A stretch of 30,911 bases of DNA from Parvicella sp963922585. GTDB lineage: Bacteria > Bacteroidota > Bacteroidia > Flavobacteriales_D > Parvicellaceae. Below the pieces are notes generated by a model that saw only the letters and a list, made by a program, of their open reading frames with translations, was not told the DNA's origin and did not search any database. The position numbers and the translations under genes were made by a program. The stretch's first letter is position 1, and every line of letters begins with the position of its first letter. Shown piece by piece: positions 7,571 to 17,570 of this stretch. The stretch lies in contig CAWUIK010000033.1 in NCBI GenBank assembly GCA_963922585.1, positions 1 to 30,911 on the forward strand, written 5' to 3'.

Positions 7571-8860
7571 TTAAAGTCTTTTAATAAACTGTTTTAACAA
7601 CTCTGCTAAATTATCAAATTCATTCAAGGGTAAAGTTTCTGCTTTGTCATAAATATCATGATAATAGGAAACACCACCCATAGTGTATATAAAGAAACTT
7701 GGAACGCCCGCTTCACTAAAGAAGTAATGGTCGCTGTTGGCCGCTTTGCCTCTAACTTTTATTTTTTTTAAGTAATTATTTTTATCATTCAATTGAGTGA
7801 GTTTCTTAAATTGCTTTTCATATACCGCACCATTCACAACCGTAATGCCTTCTTCTCCTTTTCCTAAGATATCCAAATTGATTAAAAATTTAATATCCTT
7901 TAAAGGAAAAAGGGGATTTTGAACATAATGTTTAGAGCCTAATATCCCCACTTCTTCTGCACTGAACGACATAAAAACAAGATTGCAAGGAGGCGTATTT
8001 TCGGAGTAATATTTGGCTAAATACAAAAGCATGGCTGTACCACTCGCATTGTCATTGGCTCCAGGAAAGTAGGCTTCATTTCCCATTCTTCCCAAATGAT
8101 CATAGTGAGCAGAAATCACAATGGTTTTTTTCTTGCATTTTCCTTCTATTTTCCCAATTACGTTGTTGGTTTCGAGAGCAGCCTTGAATTCGCTATCTAC
8201 CTTAATTTTTATTTTAGAATCCCTTGTAATTTTTGAAGAAAAAACAGAGTCTCTGACTTCAAATATGGGAAATTCAATTGCCGTTTTACCCACCATCCAA
8301 GTGAATTTTGAATCGGTAAGCCAAATTACTGGAGCCAACTGAGCGCCTTTGTATTTCCACATGCGATACATTTCGTTGGTATCCAAGTCTTTGGTTTGAG
8401 GAGCATGGATGACGAGTATTTTATCTGTTCTATCAATGGGGCCAAACTCAAATTCAAAAAAATCTTTATTTGAATTGATAAAAAATGGTGTGAAAGTGCC
8501 TTGAGAACTTCCGGACACAGCATCTATGATAAAATCATGTCCAATAACTAATTTCTGATCATTAATTGAAATCAATACATCATTGGGAAACGTATTTACT
8601 GAAATATCAAAAGGTTGAAAAAAATCATCTTGAATGGGTTTTAAACCATATTCTACAAATTTCTCTTTTATATATTTTGCTGCTTTTAGATGTCCATCGT
8701 TTACATATCCTCTCCCATGATATTTTTCATCACAAAGTTCTTTAGTAATAAAAAGACCATAATCTTGTTGTCCTAATATTCCTAATAAGACTGATGGGAA
8801 TAAAACTATTGAGAAAAATATTTTTTGTATCATTTCCTTTGCATTTATATTTCGAGACAT
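7571..8860 (-). CDS. Secreted M28-family zinc aminopeptidase
   Basis: This is a zinc-dependent exopeptidase of the M28 family acting outside the cytoplasm. It has an N-terminal signal peptide and a complete set of metal and catalytic residues: H252 (AHYDHLG), D270 (PGANDNASG), the Glu pair E302/E303 (SAEEVGILGS), D330 (NLDILGK) and H401 (YYHDIYD). The region at about 85-240 resembles the inserted PA-like part of such enzymes. The length of 429 residues is typical. An alternative start at Met10 (8833) would put the signal peptide right at the N-terminus and follows a purine-rich AAAGGAA, so the true start could be there. It is convergent with the upstream-numbered AraC-like gene, with a gap of only seven bases. 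Confidence 0.9.
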   Translation of the reverse strand: MSRNINAKEMIQKIFFSIVLFPSVLLGILGQQDYGLFITKELCDEKYHGRGYVNDGHLKAAKYIKEKFVEYGLKPIQDDFFQPFDISVNTFPNDVLISINDQKLVIGHDFIIDAVSGSSQGTFTPFFINSNKDFFEFEFGPIDRTDKILVIHAPQTKDLDTNEMYRMWKYKGAQLAPVIWLTDSKFTWMVGKTAIEFPIFEVRDSVFSSKITRDSKIKIKVDSEFKAALETNNVIGKIEGKCKKKTIVISAHYDHLGRMGNEAYFPGANDNASGTAMLLYLAKYYSENTPPCNLVFMSFSAEEVGILGSKHYVQNPLFPLKDIKFLINLDILGKGEEGITVVNGAVYEKQFKKLTQLNDKNNYLKKIKVRGKAANSDHYFFSEAGVPSFFIYTMGGVSYYHDIYDKAETLPLNEFDNLAELLKQFIKRL

Positions 8861-8899
8861 ACAAAAGTCGTGATAATTATTAGAAATATCTAAACGGAT

Positions 8900-9640
8900 T
8901 CAGAAAGTATTTATCCTCTCTAAGAACTGTGTCATTTTTCTTCTCGCTACAGGCACCATTTTCCCATTTTGCAAAACAGCAACATTGCCTTCTTTTCTAG
9001 AAAATTCTTTGAGATGATGTTCGATATTGACAATGTATGATTTATGCGTTCTATAAAAGATATTGGCATTTAGATTGTCTTCATATACTTTGATGTTTTT
9101 GCTACTCAAGTGTCTGCTTCCATTAGCAAGGTAGATCATAGTGTAATTGTCACTTGCTTCTAAATGAGTAATTTCTTCATTTTTAAGAATAATATAGCCA
9201 TCTCTAGTAGGCACACTGATTCTATCATTTTCTCTATCAGCTTCTCTTTTTTTGCTTAGAGCTTCCATATCCTCTATGGTATGGATGCGCATTAGTTTTT
9301 CAACTGCTTTTTGCAAATCATCAATACTTATAGGTTTTTCTAAATAATCTATAGCATCTGCTTTGAAAGCTTTTAGAGCATATTCATTGTATGCAGTCGT
9401 GAAAATTACAGAGAAATCTCTATTTTCGTAATGTTTTAAGAGTTCAAACCCATCTTCATTGGGCATGGCAATATCTAAAAAAACAACCTCTGGATCTTCT
9501 TTTTCTATCAAAGTTCTAACTTCTGCAACTGAACTAGCCATTCCTATTACTTTCAATTCAGGACAAAATTCATCTATCAAGATTTTTAAATTTTCCCTTG
9601 CATTACTTTCGTCATCTACGATAATTGTTTTCAGTGCCAT
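8900..9640 (-). CDS. LytTR-family response regulator
   Basis: The 246-residue two-domain regulator has an N-terminal receiver domain with the acidic pair D9/D10 (VDDE), the phosphate-accepting D56 (FLDIAMP), the switch Thr at 81/82 (FTTAYNEYA) and K102 (EKP). It is joined to a C-terminal LytTR DNA-binding domain (residues about 140-246) with the typical FYRTHKSYIVN segment. It would bind DNA when phosphorylated by a partner histidine kinase. No kinase gene is next to it, so the partner (probably a LytS/YehU-type kinase) must be elsewhere. A good Bacteroidota promoter lies just upstream. Confidence 0.93.
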   Translation of the reverse strand: MALKTIIVDDESNARENLKILIDEFCPELKVIGMASSVAEVRTLIEKEDPEVVFLDIAMPNEDGFELLKHYENRDFSVIFTTAYNEYALKAFKADAIDYLEKPISIDDLQKAVEKLMRIHTIEDMEALSKKREADRENDRISVPTRDGYIILKNEEITHLEASDNYTMIYLANGSRHLSSKNIKVYEDNLNANIFYRTHKSYIVNIEHHLKEFSRKEGNVAVLQNGKMVPVARRKMTQFLERINTF

Positions 9641-9663
9641 AATTCAAAGTTTAATGATTTATC

Positions 9664-9690
9664 CAAATGTATTTATATTTTTTAGCCCAA
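9664..9690 (-). promoter_or_regulatory. Bacteroidota-type promoter of the LytTR regulator gene
   Basis: On the minus strand TTG (9690-9688) and TACATTTG (9671-9664) are separated by 16 bases and stand about 24 bases before the ATG at 9640. Both elements match the TTG / TAnnTTTG consensus, with a slightly short spacer. Confidence 0.55.
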
Positions 9691-9813
9691 TAGGGTATGG
9701 ATGTGTAGTTGGTAGTTTTTATTGAGCAATTGGTTTTTAGAATTGAATAATTTGTATTTTACAAATTCTTCAGTACTTAGTTGAAGTTTCCTTGATTAAA
9801 AAAATGAGTAAGA

Positions 9814-10385
9814 CTATTTCAACTTTCTCTTTCTCAAACGGCTCAAAAACTCAGGAGAGATGCCTAAATATGAAGCAATATAATGTTGAGGAACCCTTTG
9901 AGGCAAAGCAGGATACTTTTTTAAAAACTCATCATATCTTTGCTCTGCAGTAAGAGCAATATTTCCAAAAAGTCTTTCTTGATAAGAAGATAAATGTCTT
10001 TGAACGAGTAATCGAAACATTTTTTCAAGAACAGGATATTTTTCTAATAAAATGGCTTTAGAGGTTGGAGTAAGTACAAGTATTTCACAATCTTCAATAG
10101 TTTCTATAAACATTTTCTGGGCGTCTGTTCCTGAAAACTCGTAATATCACTGATCCACCATTCCTCAGTGGAAAAAGTCAAGATAACTTCAACTCCTTCT
10201 TTGTTAATGTAATAGGTTTTAATGCAACCTTTAAGAATAAATGCCTCAAATTTGCATATTTCACCATTGCGTAATAACACTGTTTTTTTGGGAATTACTT
10301 TTTTTTCAAACATTGACTCTATTGCATCCAACTCTTCTTCAGAGATTGACACACAATGTTTGATATATGTTCTTAAAACAGACAT
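9814..10385 (-). pseudogene. Crp/Fnr-family transcriptional regulator, frameshifted
   Basis: Two frames together encode one Crp/Fnr regulator of about 190 residues, the normal length for this Bacteroidota type. The first frame (10385 to about 10120) holds the cyclic-nucleotide-like beta-roll (LKGCIKTYYIN, EEWWISDITSF) and ends early at a TAG. The second frame, open from 10113 to 9814, continues exactly where the family would (MFIETIEDCEILVL) and ends with the helix-turn-helix (HYIASYLGISPEFLSR). Adding one C to the CCC run at 10121-10119 on the coding strand restores a single frame reading through EQTPQKMFIE. The break is therefore one base lost in a short homopolymer: a recent inactivation, a phase-variable site or an assembly error. 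It is divergent from the ABC transporter genes. Confidence 0.82.
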
Positions 10386-10405
10386 GATTTTTGATTCTAT
10401 GTATT

Positions 10406-10413
10406 CAAATGTA
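10406..10413 (-). promoter_or_regulatory. Candidate -7 element of the Crp/Fnr gene
   Basis: TACATTTG on the minus strand matches TAnnTTTG and lies about 20 bases before the ATG at 10385. It is identical to the -7 element of the LytTR regulator gene. No TTG at the right distance is seen. Confidence 0.4.
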
Positions 10414-10499
10414 GCAATAATTGTGCTTTTAGAATTATTTTTTCAAAATCATAATTTTTATTCTAATTTTACATTTTAAAATCAACTGAATATAAAACT

Positions 10500-11141
10500 G
10501 TGAAAATTCGCTTCGAAAATGTGGTTCCAAATCCTATGAAAAATGAAGCTTTTTCAAGCGAAAGTGTGTGGGATAATATTTGCGAAGTTGATAGTGCTTA
10601 TAGTTATTTTCTAAAGTCTGGAAGCGGAAAAGGAAAAAGCACTTTTGCGGCTTACATCATGTGTTTGAGACATGACTTTTCAGGATTAGTAACCATCAAT
10701 GGTAAGAATCAAAAAGATATTTCTTTGGATGAATGGGCATTGTTAAGGCAAAATAAAATTGCTTTTTTAGCACAAGATATGCGACTTTTTCCTAATCTAA
10801 ACGTGATGGAAAATTTGCAAATCAAAAATACTTTAACCCATTTCAAAACGGAGCAAGAAATTACAATTATGCTCGAAACACTTGAAATGGATCACAAAAA
10901 AACGCAAATGGCAGGAACACTTTCTTTGGGTCAACAACAGAGAATTGCTTTAATAAGATCTTTGCTTCAACCTTTTGAATTGTTGCTTATGGATGAGCCA
11001 TTTAGTCACATTGATGAACTCAATATCAAAAAAGCATTGGGTTTAATTTTGGAGGCTTGTACAGTTCAAAAAGCAGGATATGTAATGACTTCATTAGGTC
11101 ATGAATATGGCATTGAAAATAACAAAACCATTTTTCTATGA
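10500..11141 (+). CDS. ABC transporter ATP-binding protein (LolD/FtsE-like)
   Basis: The 213-residue ATPase starts at GTG. It has a Walker A-like loop SGSGKGKST at about 41-49, where the usual first Gly is Ser and an extra Lys precedes the final GKST. The Q-loop is AFLAQDMRLFP, the signature LSLGQQQR, Walker B LLLMDEPF, the D-loop SHIDE and a switch His in SLGHEYG. It pairs with the overlapping downstream permease (ATGA overlap), as in lipoprotein-release or MacB-type export systems. The same Walker A style occurs in other Bacteroidota members of this subfamily as far as I recall, so it is probably active. The cargo is unknown. Confidence 0.87.
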   Translation: MKIRFENVVPNPMKNEAFSSESVWDNICEVDSAYSYFLKSGSGKGKSTFAAYIMCLRHDFSGLVTINGKNQKDISLDEWALLRQNKIAFLAQDMRLFPNLNVMENLQIKNTLTHFKTEQEITIMLETLEMDHKKTQMAGTLSLGQQQRIALIRSLLQPFELLLMDEPFSHIDELNIKKALGLILEACTVQKAGYVMTSLGHEYGIENNKTIFL

Positions 11142-12337
11142 TTGACAGAGCAATCAAAAGAACGCAAAAACCATTGATACTTTTTTTAAGTATGGCTGGC
11201 GCAGTGATTGGCTTATCCTTGCTGATGATTGTAACGCAAGTGTATATCAATCTTAACATTGCGAAAAATCAAGATGCTGGAGCGATCAACGAACAGTTTT
11301 TGGTTTTGAAAAAGAAAATAGGGACTATGAACACTTTGGGCATGAGTTCAAGTTCATTTAGTCAAGACGAATTAGATAAAATAATAGCACAACCTTTTGT
11401 AAAAGATTACGCTCCTTTCACTACAGGAAGAAATTTTGAAGTGTTTGTGGAATTGTCATTAGACAATGGTCAATCTGGAAACTCTTTGGGCTTCATTGAG
11501 TCCGTTCCTGATAAGTTTATTGATGTAAAAGCAGAAAATTGGAGTTGGAATGAATCCTCAGAGTTTATTCCTATCATTATGCCTACTAGTTTTTTGGATA
11601 TGTACAATTTTGGTCTCGCAGAAAGCATCAATGCTCCCAAAATATCTAAAGATATGGCAAGTATTTTGGCGTTGAAAATTAGGATTTCAGGCAACAATAA
11701 ACAAAATGTATATATTGGAAGAATTACGGCCTTTAGTGATAGAATCAACTCCGCATTAGTACCTTATTCCTTTATAACATATGCCAATGAAGTATACGGT
11801 TCAGGTTCAGATCAGCAACCTTCGAAAATAATTATTGCTACTAATAATAACAAAGACCCTAGAATTGCTAAGTTTTTGGAGGAAAACCAATTAGAAACAA
11901 ATACAGAGCAATTAAGGGGAACAATTATAGAAAAACTCATTCAACCCATTTTGACATTTACTGGTTTGTTGTGTGTGATTATCATTGTGATGACGATTTT
12001 AATTTTTATGTTGTATGGTGAGGTTTTGATTATAAAATCCAAATATGATATTCACGTTTTGTCGCTTTTAGGCTTCAGATGGAAAACTATTTGTAAAGTT
12101 TTTAATTTGTTTTTCATCAAAATTTACTCTGTAATTACTGTAATTTCGGTGGTCATCTTTTTTATCACAAAATATTTTCTAGATGTTATTATCAAAGAAA
12201 GTTTAATAATAGAAACACTTCCTTTGATATCTTGGCAAACCATCTTAGCAATGATTTTATTTCTAGGATTATTTATTTCTATCAACATTTTCAATACCCG
12301 AAAACAAATCAAGCAGATTGCTAAAGGGAATGGGTAG
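11138..12337 (+). CDS. ABC transporter permease, FtsX-like
   Basis: This 399-residue membrane protein has FtsX/LolC-type topology: one membrane segment near residues 13-35, a large extracytoplasmic domain (about 40-265), then three segments near 270-295, 318-345 and 362-385. The start overlaps the ATPase stop by four bases, so both form one transporter operon. The periplasmic domain is not one I can assign. FtsX-like permeases use the ATPase to drive conformational work such as lipoprotein or peptide extraction rather than classical import. No dedicated cargo gene is adjacent. The divergent broken Crp/Fnr gene upstream is a possible, unproven regulator. Confidence 0.83.
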   Translation: MIDRAIKRTQKPLILFLSMAGAVIGLSLLMIVTQVYINLNIAKNQDAGAINEQFLVLKKKIGTMNTLGMSSSSFSQDELDKIIAQPFVKDYAPFTTGRNFEVFVELSLDNGQSGNSLGFIESVPDKFIDVKAENWSWNESSEFIPIIMPTSFLDMYNFGLAESINAPKISKDMASILALKIRISGNNKQNVYIGRITAFSDRINSALVPYSFITYANEVYGSGSDQQPSKIIIATNNNKDPRIAKFLEENQLETNTEQLRGTIIEKLIQPILTFTGLLCVIIIVMTILIFMLYGEVLIIKSKYDIHVLSLLGFRWKTICKVFNLFFIKIYSVITVISVVIFFITKYFLDVIIKESLIIETLPLISWQTILAMILFLGLFISINIFNTRKQIKQIAKGNG

Positions 12338-12385
12338 GCAGGATTTTAATTTTTTTATTATACCAAGATCAGCAATGAAAATAAT

Positions 12386-12859
12386 CTAATATTCAATTTT
12401 ATCCAATTTATCAGTCCATTCTTTAAAAGCGACAAGTGCCTCATCGTTGAGTAATTGCTCACATGGCAATTTTCTTTCGTTTAAATTCAAGTCGATTTCT
12501 TCATAAATAAATTGGTCGTCAAAGCCTATGTTAGCAGCATCCACTTTTGTATTTGCATAGTACATTTTTTCGGGTCTAGCCCAGTAAATCGCTCCCAAAC
12601 ACATTGGACAAGGTTCACAACTTGTATAAATTTCACAACCATCCAATTGGAAAGCGCCTAATACTTTGCACGCTTCTCTTATGGCTACAACTTCAGCATG
12701 AGCAGTAGGGTCATTTGTAGAAGTTACTTGATTAAACCCTCTTGCAATAATTTCTCCGTCTTTAACAATTACAGCCCCAAAAGGACCTCCTTTTCCAGAA
12801 CGCATATTTTCTAGAGACAAGCGTATCGCTTCTCTCATAAATTCTTTCTTTTTACTCAT
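12386..12859 (-). CDS. guaD: Guanine deaminase
   Basis: The 157-residue cytidine-deaminase-fold enzyme hydrolyses guanine to xanthine and ammonia in purine salvage or catabolism. The zinc site is complete: H54 and E56 in THE AHAEVVAI segment, and C84/C87 in SCEPCPMC. Its pattern (GGPFGAVIVKDG, NDPTAHAEV, ACKVLGAFQLD, GAIYWARP, GFDDQFIY and a C-terminal EY) follows Bacillus subtilis GuaD closely, which favours guanine deaminase over the tRNA adenosine deaminase TadA. It lies 15 bases after the large secreted lamin-tail gene, so it may be expressed by read-through from that gene, although the functions look unrelated. Confidence 0.88.
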   Translation of the reverse strand: MSKKKEFMREAIRLSLENMRSGKGGPFGAVIVKDGEIIARGFNQVTSTNDPTAHAEVVAIREACKVLGAFQLDGCEIYTSCEPCPMCLGAIYWARPEKMYYANTKVDAANIGFDDQFIYEEIDLNLNERKLPCEQLLNDEALVAFKEWTDKLDKIEY

Positions 12860-12874
12860 GATAATAATGCTTTT

Positions 12875-15481
12875 CTAATTGAACTTACTCGTCAAAACAG
12901 TAGACTTTTTGATTGCGCTTACGTTTCCTTGCTCATCAAAAATTTCAAAGTAAATAATATACGGACCTATAGGCGCTTTTTCCCTTTGATTATTTGTTCC
13001 ATCCCATGTTATAGTGCCTTCTGGAGAAAGTAAATCATTTTGAACTAAGTACTTTACAATTCTTCCCATTCGGTCAAAAATAGTAATGTTTCCAACGTAA
13101 CCAGGCTTGTCTAATGTATAAGAGATATTTAATACATCTTCAAAACCATCACCATCTGGCGAAAATATTTCTGGATATACATCAATCATTTCTCCCGTTA
13201 TCATATTGGGAAAGTACTGTGAGTTTTCTTTTCCTGGAGTAGCCCAACCTACATTTTCTGCAGCAGAATGCCAATTGGTAGCATCTTGTGCCGAACGATT
13301 GTAATATATTCTTTCCAATGAAACTCCTTTAACCTCTTTTATTAAAGAAAAGTGTAAATCCTCATCATAACTAAACTTCTCACAAACTGAAGAGTCTGGT
13401 AACATAAGATATACAGAAGATGAATCATTACTGTATGTCGGTAAAGATGATAAATGCAAAAATGTTCCGCTTACAGCGCTTATATAGTTTGCTTTTACAT
13501 TGGCACTGTCTTTAGTAATTACAACAAATTCATTTGGTTTTACCAATCTGTTCTCGTTAATGATCTTAAAATTGTCAATAATTCCATCATCAAAATTGGC
13601 TAAAAACATTCCTTTTAGGTCTAAAAATTTATCTGAAACATTATAAATCTCTACAAAGTCGCTCCCTCCTGTGTAAGGATTAAATAATACTTCATTGATA
13701 ATTAAATCTCCTGCCATTACTTTGGCTGCAAGTATAGCATCAAAATTAAAGTTATTAATTAGGTTTCCTGCACAATCTCCTACACCATTAACATTTACTA
13801 CATATACAATTCCTGTGTCCAAGGCAGGTGAAGTAGTAAGTGTAACACATGATAAATCTTCTGATACTTCAATAAATGCAATGTTTGGATTACCAGTAAT
13901 TGAAAACATAGAAGCATTTATATTAGCCGTATCAATACTTTCATTGAAACAAATTTCTATTTTAATACTTGATAAAACATTATTTGAGATGATACTAGGA
14001 GGTGTTGTGTCAGGAGTAATGTCAAAAACAGAATTAACAGTTCCAGGAGTTCCTCCGTTTTGATCATTGGAAGCTATCCAATTACTTGAACTTGGACATG
14101 GATGATTTGGGTTGATTAACTCAAGAGACCATCCACCTTGTTTTTTATCGCTATCTTGATACCAAGTATCAAAATATTCTACTTCATCAATTAAGTTTCC
14201 ACTATCATCTCTCAATGTAAAAATATCTGTACTGTTGTTTAATGTGGGTAAAGAACTTACAAAAATAATTTTAGGAAAAATTGAGAATTCAAATGAAGCG
14301 CTTGATGGGGCAATTGCAACATATTCACCTGGCAGCAAAATATGGCTAGGTAATGTTGCAGTACTTGATGGATCTGCTAAAGTCCAATTAGCGAGGTCAA
14401 TTGTTTTGTTAGAGCGATTATATAATTCTACAAACTCTGCATTAGGCAAACCTATTTGAGGAGAAGGATCAGGGAATAGTTCATTGATTACAATATCTCC
14501 CAAAGCAGGAACAGCAGGAATAAAATACAAGAAATCATGATTGGAGGTTGTCATCACATTAGAAGCGACATCTTCAACATTTGAAACTGTCAATTGGTAA
14601 GTAGTGCCATCTATAAAACTGTTTCCAAATGTAAGGTGAATTAAAGCAGGATTTGCTCCGTCAACAGTTGCAATTGTGGGGTTTCCTATTCCATTATTAA
14701 CTATGTAATTGTTGGTGTTTTCTGCAGTCGTTGTTTCCACAGGTTCATCAAAGGTTACATCCAGTGTATTTACTGAAGTAAAATTTACATTAGTAACTGA
14801 TGGTGCTGTTAGGTCCAAAGGAATATTACTCACTTCTATGTCGTCAAAAAAGTGATTGTTTATGGCAGAAGCGGCTGTAGATTGCGTAATTAAAAACCCA
14901 AAATGAGTAGAAGCGTTTATTGAAGCATCGTTTACACTCCCTCCAAAAACATAACTACCAGTAGAAGATGAAATTTTATCATATAGCAGGGTCCAATTAT
15001 TTGATAAATCTCGAGTAACTTTAATTTTAAAAGGATTATTACTTGAACTATTGATAAGGCCATCATCACCGTCAATAATTAAAGTATTAGTCCCAGAAAC
15101 CTTTTTGTATAAAGAGATTTCATCTGGAGTTCCTCCAAAACGAATAAAATAACCATTGTTAGCAGCGGTTAAATTTGCTTGATCCGACATTAGATAAATA
15201 TCCACATAGTTTGCACCTGATGTAGCAAATTTCATATTGATGAAAAACTCCCATTGTGCGTCTGTTGCAATGCTAGATGGTGTGCTTAAATAATAGGTTC
15301 CACCAGTTGCATTTTGAGATTGTAATTCAAAATCTCCATTAACTGTAAAAAGTGCATCATCTCCAGACCAATTTGGGTTAGTAGTAAAATCCCCATCAGT
15401 AAAATCTTCTGATACTTGGCTGAAAGCACTATAAAAAAGAAAAGTGCTTAAGAGTGATGATAAAAAAATATGCTTAATCAA
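12875..15481 (-). CDS. Large secreted lamin-tail-domain protein with FlgD-like C-terminal domain
   Basis: The 868-residue exported protein has a signal peptide (IKHIFLSSLLSTFLFYSAFSQ). A beta-rich lectin-like or laminin-G-like region spans about 22-225. Ig-like (SbsA-type) domains begin near 226 and 488. Two lamin-tail domains start with GDIVINELFPDPSP (near 330) and GDLIINEVLFNPYTGG (near 590). A C-terminal FlgD-like Ig fold reads FSPDGDGFEDVLN through GPYIIYFEIFDEQGN. In Bacteroidota this arrangement is typical of surface or extracellular proteins exported by the type IX system, with the C-terminal domain resembling gliding-motility-associated (type B) signals. No catalytic residues are recognised, so a binding or structural role is likely. 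It is probably transcribed from the -7 element at about 15530. Confidence 0.85.
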   Translation of the reverse strand: MIKHIFLSSLLSTFLFYSAFSQVSEDFTDGDFTTNPNWSGDDALFTVNGDFELQSQNATGGTYYLSTPSSIATDAQWEFFINMKFATSGANYVDIYLMSDQANLTAANNGYFIRFGGTPDEISLYKKVSGTNTLIIDGDDGLINSSSNNPFKIKVTRDLSNNWTLLYDKISSSTGSYVFGGSVNDASINASTHFGFLITQSTAASAINNHFFDDIEVSNIPLDLTAPSVTNVNFTSVNTLDVTFDEPVETTTAENTNNYIVNNGIGNPTIATVDGANPALIHLTFGNSFIDGTTYQLTVSNVEDVASNVMTTSNHDFLYFIPAVPALGDIVINELFPDPSPQIGLPNAEFVELYNRSNKTIDLANWTLADPSSTATLPSHILLPGEYVAIAPSSASFEFSIFPKIIFVSSLPTLNNSTDIFTLRDDSGNLIDEVEYFDTWYQDSDKKQGGWSLELINPNHPCPSSSNWIASNDQNGGTPGTVNSVFDITPDTTPPSIISNNVLSSIKIEICFNESIDTANINASMFSITGNPNIAFIEVSEDLSCVTLTTSPALDTGIVYVVNVNGVGDCAGNLINNFNFDAILAAKVMAGDLIINEVLFNPYTGGSDFVEIYNVSDKFLDLKGMFLANFDDGIIDNFKIINENRLVKPNEFVVITKDSANVKANYISAVSGTFLHLSSLPTYSNDSSSVYLMLPDSSVCEKFSYDEDLHFSLIKEVKGVSLERIYYNRSAQDATNWHSAAENVGWATPGKENSQYFPNMITGEMIDVYPEIFSPDGDGFEDVLNISYTLDKPGYVGNITIFDRMGRIVKYLVQNDLLSPEGTITWDGTNNQREKAPIGPYIIYFEIFDEQGNVSAIKKSTVLTSKFN

Positions 15482-15529
15482 AATCGTAAGTTTGTATTAT
15501 ATTTAATCTTGTAGTTCAAATTATACAAA

Positions 15530-15537
15530 CAAAGATA
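15530..15537 (-). promoter_or_regulatory. Candidate -7 element of the lamin-tail gene
   Basis: TATCTTTG on the minus strand matches TAnnTTTG and lies about 50 bases before the ATG at 15481. No clear -33 TTG is present. Confidence 0.35.
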
Positions 15538-15594
15538 TGTAAACTTTTTAAAAGTTGTAAAAAAATAGATTAAGGACTTGTTAAGAAAGGTAAA

Positions 15595-16173
15595 TTACAG
15601 TTTTTCAACAAGTTTGTCGATAGCAGTATGCAGCTCTATTCCTCTTAGATTTTTTCCTACGATTACGCCATTAGCATCAATTAAATAACTAGCAGGAATA
15701 GAGTTGATTTTGTACAACCTTGCGGCTTCATTATTCCATTTTTTAAAATCACAAACATGATATTTCCAATCTAATTGATCTTGTTCTATCGCTTTTGTCC
15801 AAGCCTCTTTGTATGCGTCTAAAGAAACACTAAACACAGTAAATCCTTTTCCTTCTTTGAATTTAGCGTTTTTGTATTTGTTGTAAGCCTCAACCACATT
15901 AGGGTTTTCATGACGACATGGACCGCACCAACTAGCCCAAAAATCTATTAACACTACTTTACCTCTCAAACTTTTTAGCGAAATCATTTTTCCGTCTACT
16001 CCTTGCATTTCAATTTCTGGGGCAATATTTCCTACATTAAGTCCAACGGTTTTATCTTGCAGGCCAGGAAACCATGCTTTTATCATCCAAAATTGTTTTT
16101 CAGGTGGCCAAGTAAAATTGGTGAACAATATAATAACTAAGGAAAAAGGTAGTATTAAACGAAATATTTTCAT
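15595..16173 (-). CDS. TlpA-like thioredoxin-fold protein
   Basis: The 192-residue protein has an N-terminal signal anchor (residues about 1-22) and an AhpC/TSA-Redoxin type domain with the active site WASWCGPC (C83, C86), the preceding LRGKVVLIDF strand and the cis-Pro segment INSIPASYLID. Such TlpA/ResA-like proteins sit in the periplasm or on the membrane and reduce or exchange disulfides, for example in cytochrome c maturation or nutrient uptake. A ResB/CcsA gene occurs in this window but far away, so partnership is only a possibility. The gene lies downstream of murA in the same direction, with an inverted repeat between them. Confidence 0.88.
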   Translation of the reverse strand: MKIFRLILPFSLVIILFTNFTWPPEKQFWMIKAWFPGLQDKTVGLNVGNIAPEIEMQGVDGKMISLKSLRGKVVLIDFWASWCGPCRHENPNVVEAYNKYKNAKFKEGKGFTVFSVSLDAYKEAWTKAIEQDQLDWKYHVCDFKKWNNEAARLYKINSIPASYLIDANGVIVGKNLRGIELHTAIDKLVEKL

Positions 16174-16198
16174 GTTGAATTTTTAAATTAAATTTATC

Positions 16199-16223
16199 GG
16201 AACAATCATACAAAAATTGTTCC
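16199..16223. repeat. Inverted repeat between murA and the TlpA-like gene
   Basis: GGAACAAT at 16199-16206 is perfectly inverted as ATTGTTCC at 16216-16223 with a 9-base spacer. It lies 36 bases after the murA stop and 25 bases before the TlpA start. It could be an operator for the TlpA gene or a weak terminator of murA. There is no strong T tract after it on the minus strand. Confidence 0.55.
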
Positions 16224-16259
16224 AAGATGATTTATTGAAATAATAAAGGTTTAAATAAA

Positions 16260-17569
<1,310 letters not shown>

Positions 17570-17570
<1 letters not shown>

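Noticed and set aside
12338..12385. Bidirectional terminator between the ABC permease and guaD
   Set aside because: AT-rich with a T run, but no inverted repeat of useful length.
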